A DNA stretch of 64,000 nucleotides from Nostoc sp. FACHB-892 (GCF_014698795.1 NZ_JACJTR010000007.1:124001-188000); one strand, 5' to 3'. Counted from the first letter of the stretch, positions 33,808-43,815 are shown. The notes: generated by a model not told the origin, from the sequence alone. Numbers and translations: made by a program.

Positions 33808-35736
33808 TTAAGACTCCATCTCTGCCAACTCTAACCAGCGTTCAGTCGCCACATCAATCGCTTGCTTGAGCTTTTCCACCTGATCGTACAATTTCTGCAC
33901 TTGGCTATAATTTCCCGGTGAGACATTCGCTAGTGTTTTCTCGGTTTCTGCCTTTTCAGCCTCTAACTTGGCAATTTTACCTTCTAATTGCTCAAATTCT
34001 TTTTTCTCCCAATTAGATAACCTCCGCCGCTTGGTATTCTCTACATCCTTGGGTGAAGCCGCACCATTTTGCACTTCGACATTTTTGGGCTTCTCCTTAG
34101 CGTTAGCAGCTTGTTGCTGTGCCTCTTCAGCCTTCTTATAGTCCAGATAAATTGAGTAATTACCTGGATATTGCCGCAGATTACCGCCTTCTTCAAAGGA
34201 AAAGACTGTGTCGATGGTGCGATCGAGAAAGTAGCGATCGTGAGAAACTACAATTACACACCCGACAAAATCCTCTAAATAATCCTCAAGTACTGCCAAT
34301 GTCTGAACATCTAAATCGTTTGTCGGTTCATCTAAAATCAACACATTGGGCGCACTCATCAAAACCCGCAACAGAAATAAACGGCGTTTTTCACCACCCG
34401 AAAGTTTATTAATTGGGGCATACTGTTGATTACCAGGAAACAAAAACCGCTCTAACATTTGAGAAGCAGTAATTTGAGTCCCATCGGTAATTTTGATAAA
34501 TTCACCTTCTTCTTTGATGTAGTCAATCACGCGCTGATTTTCGTTTAAAGCTGTGAGCAATTCTTCTGAATGCTGGTCAAAATAACCGATGTGAATTGTA
34601 GTACCAATTTCTGCAACACCTGAATCTGGCTTAATCTGACCAGTAATAATATCCATTAAAGTGGATTTACCAGCACCATTAGCGCCGATGATGCCAATGC
34701 GGTCTTCTGGACTAAATTCGTAGGTGAAATTATTAATCAGGGTACGTCCATCATAAGCTTTAGAAATGTTATTTAATTCAATAACTTTTTTGCCAATGCG
34801 ACGACCAACTGTAGAAATATCAACTTTACCCTGAACTTGTTTAAATTCAGTATCCCGCAAAGCGTGAGCGCGGTCAATTCTAGCTTTCTGTTTGGTACTT
34901 CTAGCTTTTGGGCCTTTTTTCAGCCATTCCAACTCGCGCCGCAACAAGCCTTGGTGTTTACGTTGACTACTTACGGCAGATTCTTCGGCTAAAGCTTTCT
35001 TTTCGAGGTAATATGAATAGTTACCTGAATAGGTGTAAATGTCGCCTCGGTCGATTTCAATGATCCGATTGGTGACACGATCTAGAAAGTAGCGATCGTG
35101 GGTGATGAGAAAAAGTGCGCCGCGATAGCGATTTAAATAACTTTGTAACCATTCTACAGAAAGAGCATCCAGATGGTTTGTCGGCTCATCCATAAGCAAA
35201 ACATCGGGTTCTGCTAGCAATGCTGATGCTAAAGCAATCCGCTTGCGATAGCCCCCAGATAAAGTGCTTATTTTGGCATCAAAGTCAGAAATTCCTAATT
35301 TTGTGAGGATGATTTTAGCATTAGTTTCTAGTTCCCAAGCACCAGTTGTATCCATCTTTTGCATCACCACAGAAAGGCGAGACATCAGTTGGCTATCATC
35401 TGGATAGTGAGCTAATTTATCCGAGAGTTCTTCGTACTCACGCACCAAAGCCATGTGTTCACCACTGTCGGCGAAAACTTGCTCTAAAACTGTGTGGTTT
35501 TCATCTAAATCTGGCTGCTGGGGTAAGTAGATAATTCTAGAACCAGAATTAACTAAAATTTGACCACTATCAATGGATTCTAACCCGGCAATCATTTTTA
35601 ATAGGGTTGATTTTCCTGAACCGTTAGTACCAATTAAACCAACTTTATCGGTAGCATCGAGGCTAAAGCTGGCATCTTTTAAAACTTCTTTGATACCAAA
35701 GTCTTTTTTAACCGATTGTAGTGTAATAATACTCAT
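33808..35736 (-). CDS. ABC-F family ATPase (Uup/EttA-like translation factor)
   Basis: A 642-residue protein with two fused ABC domains and no membrane segment. It has GLIGTNGSGKSTLLK with LSGGYRKRIALASALL in the first half, then GIIGANGAGKSTLMD with LSGGEKRRLFLLRVLM in the second. Between them is the ABC-F linker (RRELEWLKKGPKARSTKQKAR in two parts), and a C-terminal coiled coil lies at about 575-640. ABC-F proteins bind the ribosomal E site and relieve stalls; the C-terminal coiled coil favours Uup type. It is convergent with the hybrid kinase upstream and has no operon partner. Confidence 0.9.
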   Translation of the reverse strand: MSIITLQSVKKDFGIKEVLKDASFSLDATDKVGLIGTNGSGKSTLLKMIAGLESIDSGQILVNSGSRIIYLPQQPDLDENHTVLEQVFADSGEHMALVREYEELSDKLAHYPDDSQLMSRLSVVMQKMDTTGAWELETNAKIILTKLGISDFDAKISTLSGGYRKRIALASALLAEPDVLLMDEPTNHLDALSVEWLQSYLNRYRGALFLITHDRYFLDRVTNRIIEIDRGDIYTYSGNYSYYLEKKALAEESAVSSQRKHQGLLRRELEWLKKGPKARSTKQKARIDRAHALRDTEFKQVQGKVDISTVGRRIGKKVIELNNISKAYDGRTLINNFTYEFSPEDRIGIIGANGAGKSTLMDIITGQIKPDSGVAEIGTTIHIGYFDQHSEELLTALNENQRVIDYIKEEGEFIKITDGTQITASQMLERFLFPGNQQYAPINKLSGGEKRRLFLLRVLMSAPNVLILDEPTNDLDVQTLAVLEDYLEDFVGCVIVVSHDRYFLDRTIDTVFSFEEGGNLRQYPGNYSIYLDYKKAEEAQQQAANAKEKPKNVEVQNGAASPKDVENTKRRRLSNWEKKEFEQLEGKIAKLEAEKAETEKTLANVSPGNYSQVQKLYDQVEKLKQAIDVATERWLELAEMES

Positions 35737-35807
35737 AAAATCTAGTAATTTTTCATTGATCGTTAGCTAGTAGGTAAAGCACATACCTTACCTACATTTG
35801 CCGAATT

Positions 35808-36224
35808 CTATACAAATAAATCCAAGGGGAGATGTCCATACATTTCGTTTATTCCGTCTTCGTGGTAAGACTGACAAGAAACTAATACGCCACGATGATG
35901 TCCAGCATAAGAATCGAGATAACACAAGCCATTTTTACCATTTAATTTTATATAAACTGGCCCTTCAGGTGTAAGTAAATTGTCTGGTGGTTCATAACCC
36001 AAAGCCAGAGAATAGGTCTTCATTGCCAATATTCCTTCTTCTGCTGTATCAGCACAAATTCCTAAAATTTGGTAATCAGCAAGCTTGGTGATCAAAATTA
36101 GGGCATCACGAATTACTGCTTTTTCTGATGACTTGAGGATAGGGGCAATGTCTAGACAGTTGAATTTATTCAGTAATTTTTTCGCTTCTTCGGCGGTGAG
36201 ATTTTGAGGATTGGGGGTTGACAT
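35808..36224 (-). CDS. DUF1824 family protein
   Basis: A 138-residue soluble protein of the cyanobacterial/plastid-lineage DUF1824 family. It shows LTAEEAKKLLNKFNCLD, DYQILGICADTAEEGILAMKTYSLALGY in two adjoining parts, and GPVYIKLNGKNGLCYLDSYAGHHRGVLVSCQS, each conserved in that family. Function is unknown. It is on the same strand as the ABC-F gene, about 70 bp upstream of it, so co-transcription is possible. No signal peptide or metal motif stands out. Confidence 0.85.
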   Translation of the reverse strand: MSTPNPQNLTAEEAKKLLNKFNCLDIAPILKSSEKAVIRDALILITKLADYQILGICADTAEEGILAMKTYSLALGYEPPDNLLTPEGPVYIKLNGKNGLCYLDSYAGHHRGVLVSCQSYHEDGINEMYGHLPLDLFV

Positions 36225-36399
36225 AAACTTCGATTATTGACTTGTTGGGTTTTCGATTGTGTTAGAGTTGGTACTAGCCCAACTTATACTATTTTTGATT
36301 TTAGATTTTGGATTGCAAATCGTCCAAGTGCTATGGAATTTGTATGAGGCCAAAGCAAATTCCATAATTCTGGACTTTATTATCTAATGCCTACTCTTT

Positions 36400-37248
36400 T
36401 TACGGTTGATTTTGGACATTTCCAAGGTTAAATATGAAGGGGACACCGCCTTTTGAGTCACCACCCATAACAAGGACTTTGGGCATTTGAGCGCCGCCAG
36501 TTCTCCAAGCTTCAATTGCTTCTTTTTGCAGAACTAACTGCCCCCCTTGGGCTTTGAGTGTCTCTGCTAAAAGTCTTTGAGCTTCTGCCCTACCTTTAGC
36601 GCGATTCACATCTGCTTGTGCTTCTTGTTCTGCTTCCCGTGCTACATAAACGGCTCTTTGCGCTCGTTGTTCAGCAATTTGTTTTTCTTCCACAGCTCTT
36701 GCAAATTCTGGTGAGAATGCTAAATCAACTACGCTAGTATCTAACACAATTATCCCATATTTGTCTAAGCGATCGCCTAGGGCTTCATCAAAGTCTTCTT
36801 TCAACTCACTTCTTTTAGTAATTGCTTCTTCTACTGTTCTTCTAGCGGCTGCAATTTTAAAGGCTTCTTGGGTCTGTGGTGCAATGATTTTCGATACAAT
36901 ATTTGCTAAGGTTCCTTGTTTCCTTCTAACTTCAACTACCTTAATGGGATCGAGGCGAAAGTTGATCGCAAATCTCGCAGATAAATTTTGCAAATCTTTA
37001 GTGGAACTCTCTGCCGGAACTTCAAATTTCTGCACAGTCAAATCATACACATCTATCACTGAGATAAAAGGCGGTTTTGCATGAATCCCTTCCAATAATG
37101 CCCCATCTCTCGCTTTACCCAAAATGCTGATCACTCCTGCTTGTCCTGGGTTAATAATGATAAAGGAATTTAGTCCCAGAACCACTAGTGTTGCTAACAC
37201 AATTCCTAAAACTGTGCTTTGCCAATTTCCAAATTGCTGATTTTTCAA
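36400..37248 (-). CDS. Prohibitin/SPFH-domain membrane protein
   Basis: A 282-residue SPFH-family protein. One N-terminal transmembrane helix (STVLGIVLATLVVLGLNSFI) leads into INPGQAGVISILGKARDGALLEGIHAKPP, the prohibitin core, an Ala/Glu/Arg-rich coiled coil (about 190-245) and a short tail ending FNLGNVQNQP. Cyanobacterial prohibitins form large membrane rings in thylakoid or plasma membrane; a role in membrane organisation or protein quality control is assumed from the family. A single gene flanked by a 7-bp STRR upstream. Confidence 0.9.
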   Translation of the reverse strand: MKNQQFGNWQSTVLGIVLATLVVLGLNSFIIINPGQAGVISILGKARDGALLEGIHAKPPFISVIDVYDLTVQKFEVPAESSTKDLQNLSARFAINFRLDPIKVVEVRRKQGTLANIVSKIIAPQTQEAFKIAAARRTVEEAITKRSELKEDFDEALGDRLDKYGIIVLDTSVVDLAFSPEFARAVEEKQIAEQRAQRAVYVAREAEQEAQADVNRAKGRAEAQRLLAETLKAQGGQLVLQKEAIEAWRTGGAQMPKVLVMGGDSKGGVPFIFNLGNVQNQP

Positions 37249-37268
37249 ATTCCTTTCTCCAATATGAG

Positions 37269-37310
37269 TTAGTCATTGGTCATTAGTCGTTAGTCATTAG
37301 TCGTTAGTCA
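37269..37310. repeat. 7-bp STRR (TTAGTCA x6)
   Basis: Six units of TTAGTCA with single-base variants, directly upstream of the prohibitin gene. The rest of 37311-37637 shows no gene. Confidence 0.9.
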
Positions 37311-37637
37311 TGAAGAGTTATTATTTTTCTCCTTGTCTTCTTTTTCTAGTCCCCAATCCCCAATCCCTAGTGCTAAGTCAGAAGTTTTACTTTAGCTTGG
37401 GTCAACTTAGTTACTAGTTTAAGCTTCTCATTAGCCTGTGTGAATCAACCCTTTAATTTGAAGAATGCGGCACTGGCGGTTTAATGTTCATCGTTTGTGA
37501 TGATATTAACTAATTAGAGCGGTTTATGGATGGAGGAGCGAATGATATTATCCAAGTTTCCACACCTGTTCTAACAGTACGCGGAAGTCCCCACCCGTAG
37601 GCAGTCTGAGTAGCTCACTTTATTGTTGCAAACATAT

Positions 37638-39179
37638 ATGCAAGTTACAGATGTAGTTGTCATTGGTAGCGGTATTGGCGGTTTGAGTTGTGCTGCTGTT
37701 TTGGCACGATATGGCTTTGATGTAATAGTCTGCGAAAGTCACTCCATTGCTGGAGGTGCTGCCCATGCTTTTGAGCGCAATGGTTTCAAGTTTGACTCGG
37801 GCCCGTCTCTCTACTCTGGACTATCTTACAGCCCCTCTGCCAATCCTTTGCGACAAGTGTTAGATGCAATTGGTTCTGAATTACCATGTGTAACCTACGA
37901 TACTTGGGGTTGTTGTGTACCAGAAGGTGATTTTGATACGTCGGTTGGTGCGGAGCAATTTTGTGAAGTGCTGATGAGATTCTGTGGTAATGATGCTGTT
38001 GCTGAATGGCAGGAACTCCAGCGCATTATGGAACCATTTGCTAGTGCAGCAACTTCCATACCACCAGCCGCATTACGCTTTGATTTTGGTGCAGCTAGAA
38101 CTGTGGGCCCATTTCTCCCATCTCTGACAAAAAATCTGGCGAATATAATTAAGCTGACGGGCCCCTTCAGCCGAATTATGGATGGGGTTGTTAAAGATCC
38201 TTTTACCCGAAACTGGCTGAATTTGCTGTGTTTCCTACTTTCTGGATTACCCGCAGATGGCACTAGTGCCGCAGAGGTAGGATTTATGTTTGCGGACTGG
38301 TATCGCCCAGATGCAATACTTGAATATCCCATTGGTGGTAGTGGTGCTTTAGTTGACACCCTTGTACAAGGGTTGGAGCGTCACGGTGGGAAGTTGATTC
38401 TAGGCGCTCATGTGGAAGAAGTGCTTGTAGAAGGTAATCGTGCGGTGGGTGTGCGTCTGCGCGATCGCTCCGAAATTCGAGCGCGGCGGGCAGTAATTTC
38501 TAATGCATCGGTTTGGGACACACTGAAGTTACTACCAGAAAAGGCGATACCCAAAAAGTACCGCACTAAACGACAGGCGACACCTGAATGTGATAGCTTT
38601 ATGCATCTACATTTGGGCATTGATGCTCAAGCATTACAATCAAATTTGCGGTGTCATTACATCGTGGTTAATAACTGGGAATTGGGCATAACAGCACCTC
38701 AGAATGTTGTAGTGATATCAATTCCTTCAGTTCTGGATCCATCCTTAGCGCCAGCAGGTAAGCACGTAATTCATGTTTATACTCCTGGTAATGAGCCGTA
38801 TGCTATCTGGCAGGGAATGGATAGGAGGAATCAAGAATATGCCCAACAAAAGCGATCGCGTGCAGAAGTAATGTGGCAAGCTTTGGAAAGGGTCATTCCA
38901 GATATTCGCTCTCGTTGTGAAGTCACACTTGTTGGTACACCTCTAACCCACGAGCGTTATCTTCGCCGTCACCAAGGTTCCTATGGCCCAGCAATTCAGG
39001 CTGGAAGTGGTATGTTTCCTGGTCCCGGCACACCTCTACCAGGGCTGATGTGCTGTGGAGACTCGACATTTCCCGGTATTGGTTTACCAGCAGTCGCCGC
39101 CAGTGGGCTGATTGCTGCGAATACCCTCGCACCGGTTGATAAGCATTTAGCCATGCTTCAAGATATCAAGTGTATTTAA
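37638..39179 (+). CDS. FAD-dependent carotenoid isomerase/desaturase-like oxidoreductase
   Basis: A 513-residue flavoprotein of the phytoene-desaturase superfamily (CrtISO/CrtO/retinol-saturase side). The dinucleotide motif VVVIGSGIGGLSCAAVLAR lies at residues 6-24, a second glycine-rich segment GGAAHAF follows, and the C-terminal substrate/FAD motif is LPGLMCCGDSTFPGIGLPAVAASG in two parts. I use the ATG at 37638, which gives a start right before the Rossmann fold; a TTG five codons earlier is less likely. Substrate is probably a carotenoid or other polyene, but no carotenoid gene is adjacent. It converges on the PEP-CTERM-like gene with a 14-bp overlap. Confidence 0.83.
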   Translation: MQVTDVVVIGSGIGGLSCAAVLARYGFDVIVCESHSIAGGAAHAFERNGFKFDSGPSLYSGLSYSPSANPLRQVLDAIGSELPCVTYDTWGCCVPEGDFDTSVGAEQFCEVLMRFCGNDAVAEWQELQRIMEPFASAATSIPPAALRFDFGAARTVGPFLPSLTKNLANIIKLTGPFSRIMDGVVKDPFTRNWLNLLCFLLSGLPADGTSAAEVGFMFADWYRPDAILEYPIGGSGALVDTLVQGLERHGGKLILGAHVEEVLVEGNRAVGVRLRDRSEIRARRAVISNASVWDTLKLLPEKAIPKKYRTKRQATPECDSFMHLHLGIDAQALQSNLRCHYIVVNNWELGITAPQNVVVISIPSVLDPSLAPAGKHVIHVYTPGNEPYAIWQGMDRRNQEYAQQKRSRAEVMWQALERVIPDIRSRCEVTLVGTPLTHERYLRRHQGSYGPAIQAGSGMFPGPGTPLPGLMCCGDSTFPGIGLPAVAASGLIAANTLAPVDKHLAMLQDIKCI

Positions 39180-39840
39180 TTTTTCGAGGATAAAATCTAG
39201 TTGCCAAGAGAGCCGCACCCACTGCCAAAACTGCTAGCACACTATCAGATTCGGGTACGGCAGCAACTTGAGCATCAATTCGTGCAGTTCCAGCAAATAA
39301 ACCTGTCAAGTCCGGGTTTCCTAGTATTTTGGCAAACTCTGGAGAAACCAGCAATTTAACATCAGGGATAGTTAAATTTTTACCATCAAATGCCACAGGT
39401 TCTGAAAGACTCAAATCAAACAAAATTGTATCTAAAGAAAATGTGTCTCTTAAAACAAATCCGCTAGCATCTTTGATAGTACGTCCCGGAGCAAAACCTA
39501 TTGAAAACTCACCAACAGTAATTTGATTATTGAAAGTAACAGTACCAGTTTGCTCGATTGTCCCTGAGAGCGGAGTAAAACCGCCCTGATCACTGAACGT
39601 AAAGTTGGTGGCTGAGTCGATGTTGAAGCCAACCAAATAATTGCTGGGAATTGGTGCGACTGTATGATTAGCACCTGTCAAGGTTAGCCCGATATTTCTA
39701 AGAATATCCTCGTGATCGTGATCTATACTGGTGACTCCAGATATCACTTTAAAAGTTGCAGCTTCTACCTCTATGGGTGCAATTAATATAAAAGCTGCTG
39801 TTGTACAACCAAGAATTCCTGCAAATTTAGAAAACCGCAT
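39166..39840 (-). CDS. Exported PEP-CTERM-like protein
   Basis: A 224-residue secreted protein. The signal peptide (LGCTTAAFILIAPIEVEAA) is followed by a beta-rich domain and a C-terminal sorting tail: VPESDSVLAVLAVGAALLAT, a hydrophobic helix, and basic RFYPRKIK. The motif is PES instead of the usual PEP, a common cyanobacterial variant. Exosortase-type processing or anchoring is expected from the family. The middle domain is not recognised. Its gene overlaps the end of the convergent oxidoreductase by 14 bp. Confidence 0.78.
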   Translation of the reverse strand: MRFSKFAGILGCTTAAFILIAPIEVEAATFKVISGVTSIDHDHEDILRNIGLTLTGANHTVAPIPSNYLVGFNIDSATNFTFSDQGGFTPLSGTIEQTGTVTFNNQITVGEFSIGFAPGRTIKDASGFVLRDTFSLDTILFDLSLSEPVAFDGKNLTIPDVKLLVSPEFAKILGNPDLTGLFAGTARIDAQVAAVPESDSVLAVLAVGAALLATRFYPRKIKYT

Positions 39841-40307
39841 ACATACCCTTACATTTTTAGTTTATTTTATCGAACAAATGCTCTTTATTAATTTAAAAGC
39901 TTAAGTATTACCACTAAAGAAATACTCTCAAAACATAAAAGAATATTTTTTGAAACTTTATATTGAGCAAAAGCTAAGTTAATACCAAGATTTAATTTGT
40001 ATAGTTACAAAGATAAGTTTAAGTAGTGGGTAAAAATAAAGATCACTGCTTATAATAGAGTAGAAAATATCAGGCATAAGGCATTAGACATAAAACACGA
40101 TAAAAATATAGTTACGTTTAATTATGTCCAATGCCAAAACCTCGTTTCCAACCTCTGGCTATAAATGCTACTCATTGACTGCTGCCGCTAGTCTTGAGGC
40201 GGCAGTTCTCCCATTAGGGACTTGCAAAAAATAAATTATTCCAAATTATTTGTAAATTGGTAGGGGGCATACAGCTAGCTGTGCGTCCCTACTGAAAAGT
40301 TTTTGCT
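39841..40307. other. Intergenic region with one strong hairpin
   Basis: AT-rich and without a credible gene. CTGCCGC (40182-40188) pairs with GCGGCAG (40199-40205) around a 10-base loop, followed by GTTCTCCCATTAGGGAC. This could be another IS200/IS605-type end or the terminator of the 153-residue gene on the minus strand. Confidence 0.45.
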
Positions 40308-40769
40308 TTACAAGCTTGTTCTAATCCACCAGCTTATTTTCTCCAAATTAGGATCTATTTCTTGCCAAAAGCTTGCTGATGAGTTTGCTTCTCTTGCGGC
40401 TGCCAGTATTTTATCTATATTGTCGAAGTTTTTTTGAATCACCTGTTTATCAAGTTTAGGAATATCTAATTTAAGGTATTTCAGACGGTTGGGTAACTCT
40501 ACTTTCTCTTTTATCGGCAAGTTAAGAAACTGCTCAACTATTTCTAGAATTTTATCTATTGACGTAATGACTTCTTCAACACTCGGCTTTTTACTTTTTA
40601 ATTTTAAATCTTTTTCTTCAAAGGCTTCTTCTTGATTACCTAACTTTACTATCACTATTTTGACAAAGAAAATATTGTAATCAACTTCAATAACTTCACC
40701 CACTTGATTATGATATTTTCCAGTTTTATTTATAAGTACTATGTCACCTTTCTCAATTTTGTCTTTCAT
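40308..40769 (-). CDS. Hypothetical protein with KOW-like N terminus
   Basis: A 153-residue protein that I cannot place. The first 50 residues (KGDIVLINKTGKYHNQVGEVIEVDYN) resemble a small SH3-like/KOW barrel, as in ribosomal and nucleic-acid-binding proteins. The rest is helical and charged, ending in SFWQEIDPNLEKISWWIRTSL. There is no signal peptide. It lies 26 bp downstream of the kinase/FGE-like gene on the same strand and so is probably co-transcribed with it. Confidence 0.65.
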   Translation of the reverse strand: MKDKIEKGDIVLINKTGKYHNQVGEVIEVDYNIFFVKIVIVKLGNQEEAFEEKDLKLKSKKPSVEEVITSIDKILEIVEQFLNLPIKEKVELPNRLKYLKLDIPKLDKQVIQKNFDNIDKILAAAREANSSASFWQEIDPNLEKISWWIRTSL

Positions 40770-40795
40770 AATTTATGCAGCGCTGAATTAAATTG

Positions 40796-42634
40796 CTAAA
40801 TAATCTCCTCTACAGAAAATACTACTCTAAAGCCACAAACCCTCAGCCCACCGTCTGACTCATTCCAGCTACGGCTAGCGCTGCGACACAGTTCTGCATT
40901 GAAACTCCAAGAACCACCGCGTAACACTCGGCGATTAATATCACCGCCAACTTCCCAGGCTGTTCCATCTGAGGGTGCGTCGCTGTAATTGTTGTGCCAC
41001 GAATCAGCGCACCATTCCCAAACTAGCCCGTGCATATCATACAATCCAAAGGCGTTGGCGACTTCAAAACTACCGACGTTTGTTGTTTCTTTACGGAATT
41101 TGCTTTTTGGTTCGATAGTGCAACTGACTAACTCAGAGGTAATGGCTTCACCAAAGTGGAAAGATGTTGTAGTTCCAGCCCGACAAGCATATTCCCATTC
41201 AGCCTCACTGGGTAAACGATAGTCGCGTCCAGTTTTTTCTGATAGTCTAAGACAGAATTCTACAGCTTCATGCCAGGATACATTTTCTACTGGTCTATCT
41301 AAACCTTTGAATTTTGATGGATTGGGATTTAAAGCTTGTTTGACTTTGGGGAAAGCGGCTACTACTCTCCACTGTGCTTGAGTTATGGGAAATTTCCCCA
41401 TAAAAAATGGTTCGACGGTAACTTTGTGTCGAGGGCGTTCGTCAGCATCTCCTTCAAACTCCGGTGAACCCATCATGTAAGTACCACCAGGAATCGATAC
41501 CATTTCTAATGTGACAGATTTACCCAATTCTTCGGCAAAAAAGTTTGCATTACAACTGATGCGGTTTACTTCTCTACCACCTGTGTCTACTGTTACTACA
41601 TCAAATTCAAAGGTTTCTAAGGGGGGTAATGGTACTATTACTTTTTGTGGTAGCGGCGGTAATATGGGTTGGGACATCGAAACAATTTTAAGGGCAACAG
41701 GTTCAATGTTCAATGTTGCAAACTTCAAATCATTAATAACTTCTACTGCTGTTTGATATCTTTCACTCGGTAGATGTTTTAATAATTTATCTAAAATTTT
41801 TCCTAAGTCGTCGCTGAGAGTAATACCTTTTTCTTGTAAACGTTCACGCCACAACCACTTAGCATTCATGGCATCATAAATAGGATCAGTAATTTGTCCA
41901 GAAGCATCCTGCAACGGTAAACATCGAGTTAAAAGACGCACGCAAGTTACACCCAAAGCATACAAATCGCTGCCGTGACAAGCAAATCCAGCCATTTGTT
42001 CTGTTGGGGCATAACCAAGGGTATAAATTACTGTAGCTTGTCTTCCTAAACTAGTTTGTGTTACCTGTTTAGCACCGCCAAAGTCAATTAATACGGGTTT
42101 TTGATCACTTGCACGGCGGATAATATTTTCTGGTTTAATATCCCGATGAATGACATTATGAGTATGAATAAATTGCAGTACTGGCAATAAGTCAGTTAAA
42201 AGTTGCCAAACTTGTTTTTCACTATATATTTGTTGCTGAACTTCCTGTAAGAGAGTTTTTCCTTGAATAAATTCTTGTACGAGATATAAGCTAGCACCTT
42301 GTTCAAAATAAGCTAGTAATCGGGGAATTTGGGTATGATTTTCTCCCAGTTCATACAACCGAAAAGCCTCTTCTTTGAAAAACTCTGCTGCTTTTGTACG
42401 TTGTCCTGTTCCCTGAAACTGCGGAAAAAATTGCTTGATGACGCAAGGCGCGTTTAGTCTGTCTACATCTTCTGTAGCATAGGTTCTACTAAATCCACCT
42501 TCACCTAGAAGTCTCAATACACGGTAACGGTTTCTTAGAAGTTTGCCAAAGTTGCTTTGTCCGCAACTCACGCAAAATCTATTGCTATCAGAGTTGAATG
42601 GATTTGAGCAATTGGGATTTTGGCAGATTTGCAT
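40796..42634 (-). CDS. Ser/Thr protein kinase fused to an FGE-sulfatase-like (C-lectin fold) domain
   Basis: A 612-residue protein. An N-terminal zinc ribbon (CQNPNCSNPF ... CVSCG, residues 4-25) leads to a PknB-type kinase (about 37-300; LLGEGGFSRTY, VIKQF lysine, HRDIKPENII, IDFGGAKQV) and a C-terminal FGE-sulfatase domain (about 360-608; PGGTYMMGSPEFEGDADERP, PVENVSWHEAVEFC, YRLPSEAEWEYACRAGT, GLYDMHGLVWEWCAD, LRGGSWSFNAELCRSASR). The catalytic cysteine pair of true formylglycine-generating enzymes appears absent in the GGSW region, so the domain is probably a ligand-binding lectin-like fold. Such fusions are common in cyanobacteria. Its C-terminal segment resembles variable regions of retroelement-diversified proteins. 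Confidence 0.9.
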   Translation of the reverse strand: MQICQNPNCSNPFNSDSNRFCVSCGQSNFGKLLRNRYRVLRLLGEGGFSRTYATEDVDRLNAPCVIKQFFPQFQGTGQRTKAAEFFKEEAFRLYELGENHTQIPRLLAYFEQGASLYLVQEFIQGKTLLQEVQQQIYSEKQVWQLLTDLLPVLQFIHTHNVIHRDIKPENIIRRASDQKPVLIDFGGAKQVTQTSLGRQATVIYTLGYAPTEQMAGFACHGSDLYALGVTCVRLLTRCLPLQDASGQITDPIYDAMNAKWLWRERLQEKGITLSDDLGKILDKLLKHLPSERYQTAVEVINDLKFATLNIEPVALKIVSMSQPILPPLPQKVIVPLPPLETFEFDVVTVDTGGREVNRISCNANFFAEELGKSVTLEMVSIPGGTYMMGSPEFEGDADERPRHKVTVEPFFMGKFPITQAQWRVVAAFPKVKQALNPNPSKFKGLDRPVENVSWHEAVEFCLRLSEKTGRDYRLPSEAEWEYACRAGTTTSFHFGEAITSELVSCTIEPKSKFRKETTNVGSFEVANAFGLYDMHGLVWEWCADSWHNNYSDAPSDGTAWEVGGDINRRVLRGGSWSFNAELCRSASRSWNESDGGLRVCGFRVVFSVEEII

Positions 42635-42942
42635 AATGAGGTGAAAATAGCATCTTCTCCAAAGTTAGCCCCAATATTATCTAATTGAAAACAGTTATGT
42701 AGAGAAGCGAACACGGAAGTTTATTTATGTGCTTAAATTTCCTTCCATACGAAGGCAGAAATATAAATAAATCCTAATATTGTAGCGTTTTAAAATATTA
42801 GTAAATATGAATACATCAGTATAACGGATGTAGAGGCGTTACATCGCAACGTCTCTTTTAATATAGCTTTTGTTTCCCACTTAAAAAGTTCATGGAGAGC
42901 CAACTCGTCCATAATGTTTATTACTAATTGGGATTTTTATTT
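42635..42942. other. Intergenic region, dispersed-repeat fragment only
   Basis: No gene seen. 42830-42858 (GTAGAGGCGTTACATCGCAA then CGTCTCT) is a fragment of a common imperfect palindromic repeat, related to the piece near 143-165. Confidence 0.5.
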
Positions 42943-43746
42943 TCAGCTTTTATTCTCTCCAGAAATGCGAATTAATTCAGCTACAAGAGCCGCGATCGCA
43001 GATACTGTAATCAACATTACACTTAATGCGTTAATATCAGGCTTGACTCCTGTTCTAATGCGGCTAAAAATCTCCATTGGCAAGGTGTTAGAACCACTAC
43101 CAGCAGTAAAACTGGCAATGAGAAAGTCATCTAAGCTGAGGACAAAGGCTAAAAGACAACCAGCGACAATCCCAGGCATCAATTGAGGTAATAATACTTC
43201 AATGAAAGCTTGCGTTGGTGTAGCACCTAAATCTAGTGCTGCTTCTTCTAAGTGAGGATCTAAATTGGTAAGTCGTGAACTAACTACAAGTCCAACATAA
43301 GCAAGACAAAATACGATATGGGCTGCAACTATTGTCCATAAACTTAGGGGTATGGCAAAGGCTGCTAGACATACTAGGGTAGCCACTGCGATCGCAATAT
43401 CGGGAATAATCAATGGTAGGTAAGCAACACCTCGATACAATTTCTTCCCAGGAAATTGGTAACGCGCCAACCCAACCGCCATTAAGGTTCCCAGCACTGC
43501 TGAAATCCCGACTGCACAACCAGCAACTATCATACTGTTTTGCAAAGCTGATAAGATGCGATCGTCATTGAATAACTTGCGATACCAATCGAGAGTAAAT
43601 CCTTGCCAAGTTGCGCTGTAAGGTGACTGATTAAAGCTATAAAAGCTAAGTACTAGTATGGGCAAGTACATGAACACAAACATGAGCAGTGAGAAAACCG
43701 CCTGCCATGAGACACGCGGTTTTTTGATAGATGGAGAGATATTCAC
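42943..43746 (-). CDS. potC: Spermidine/putrescine-type ABC transporter permease
   Basis: A 267-residue permease with six hydrophobic helices (first LLMFVFMYLPILVLSFYSF) and the EAA loop LEEAALDLGATPTQAFIEVLLP. PotC-typical pieces are PYSATWQGFTLDWYRKLFND and SLDDFLIASFTAGSGSNTLP. It starts at GTG (43746) with no clear ribosome binding site; an internal start is possible. It stands alone: no PotA, PotB or PotD gene is within the window, so its partners lie upstream beyond other genes or elsewhere. Substrate may be a polyamine or another organic cation. Confidence 0.87.
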   Translation of the reverse strand: MNISPSIKKPRVSWQAVFSLLMFVFMYLPILVLSFYSFNQSPYSATWQGFTLDWYRKLFNDDRILSALQNSMIVAGCAVGISAVLGTLMAVGLARYQFPGKKLYRGVAYLPLIIPDIAIAVATLVCLAAFAIPLSLWTIVAAHIVFCLAYVGLVVSSRLTNLDPHLEEAALDLGATPTQAFIEVLLPQLMPGIVAGCLLAFVLSLDDFLIASFTAGSGSNTLPMEIFSRIRTGVKPDINALSVMLITVSAIAALVAELIRISGENKS

Positions 43747-43815
43747 GTTTATATATGATTTTTATCTGATAGCAACATAAAATATCATATTTAATGTAAT
43801 AAGTCAATGATATAA

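Noticed and set aside
37623..37637. TTG start for the CrtISO-like gene
   Set aside because: The ATG at 37638 places the start immediately before the FAD motif as in relatives.
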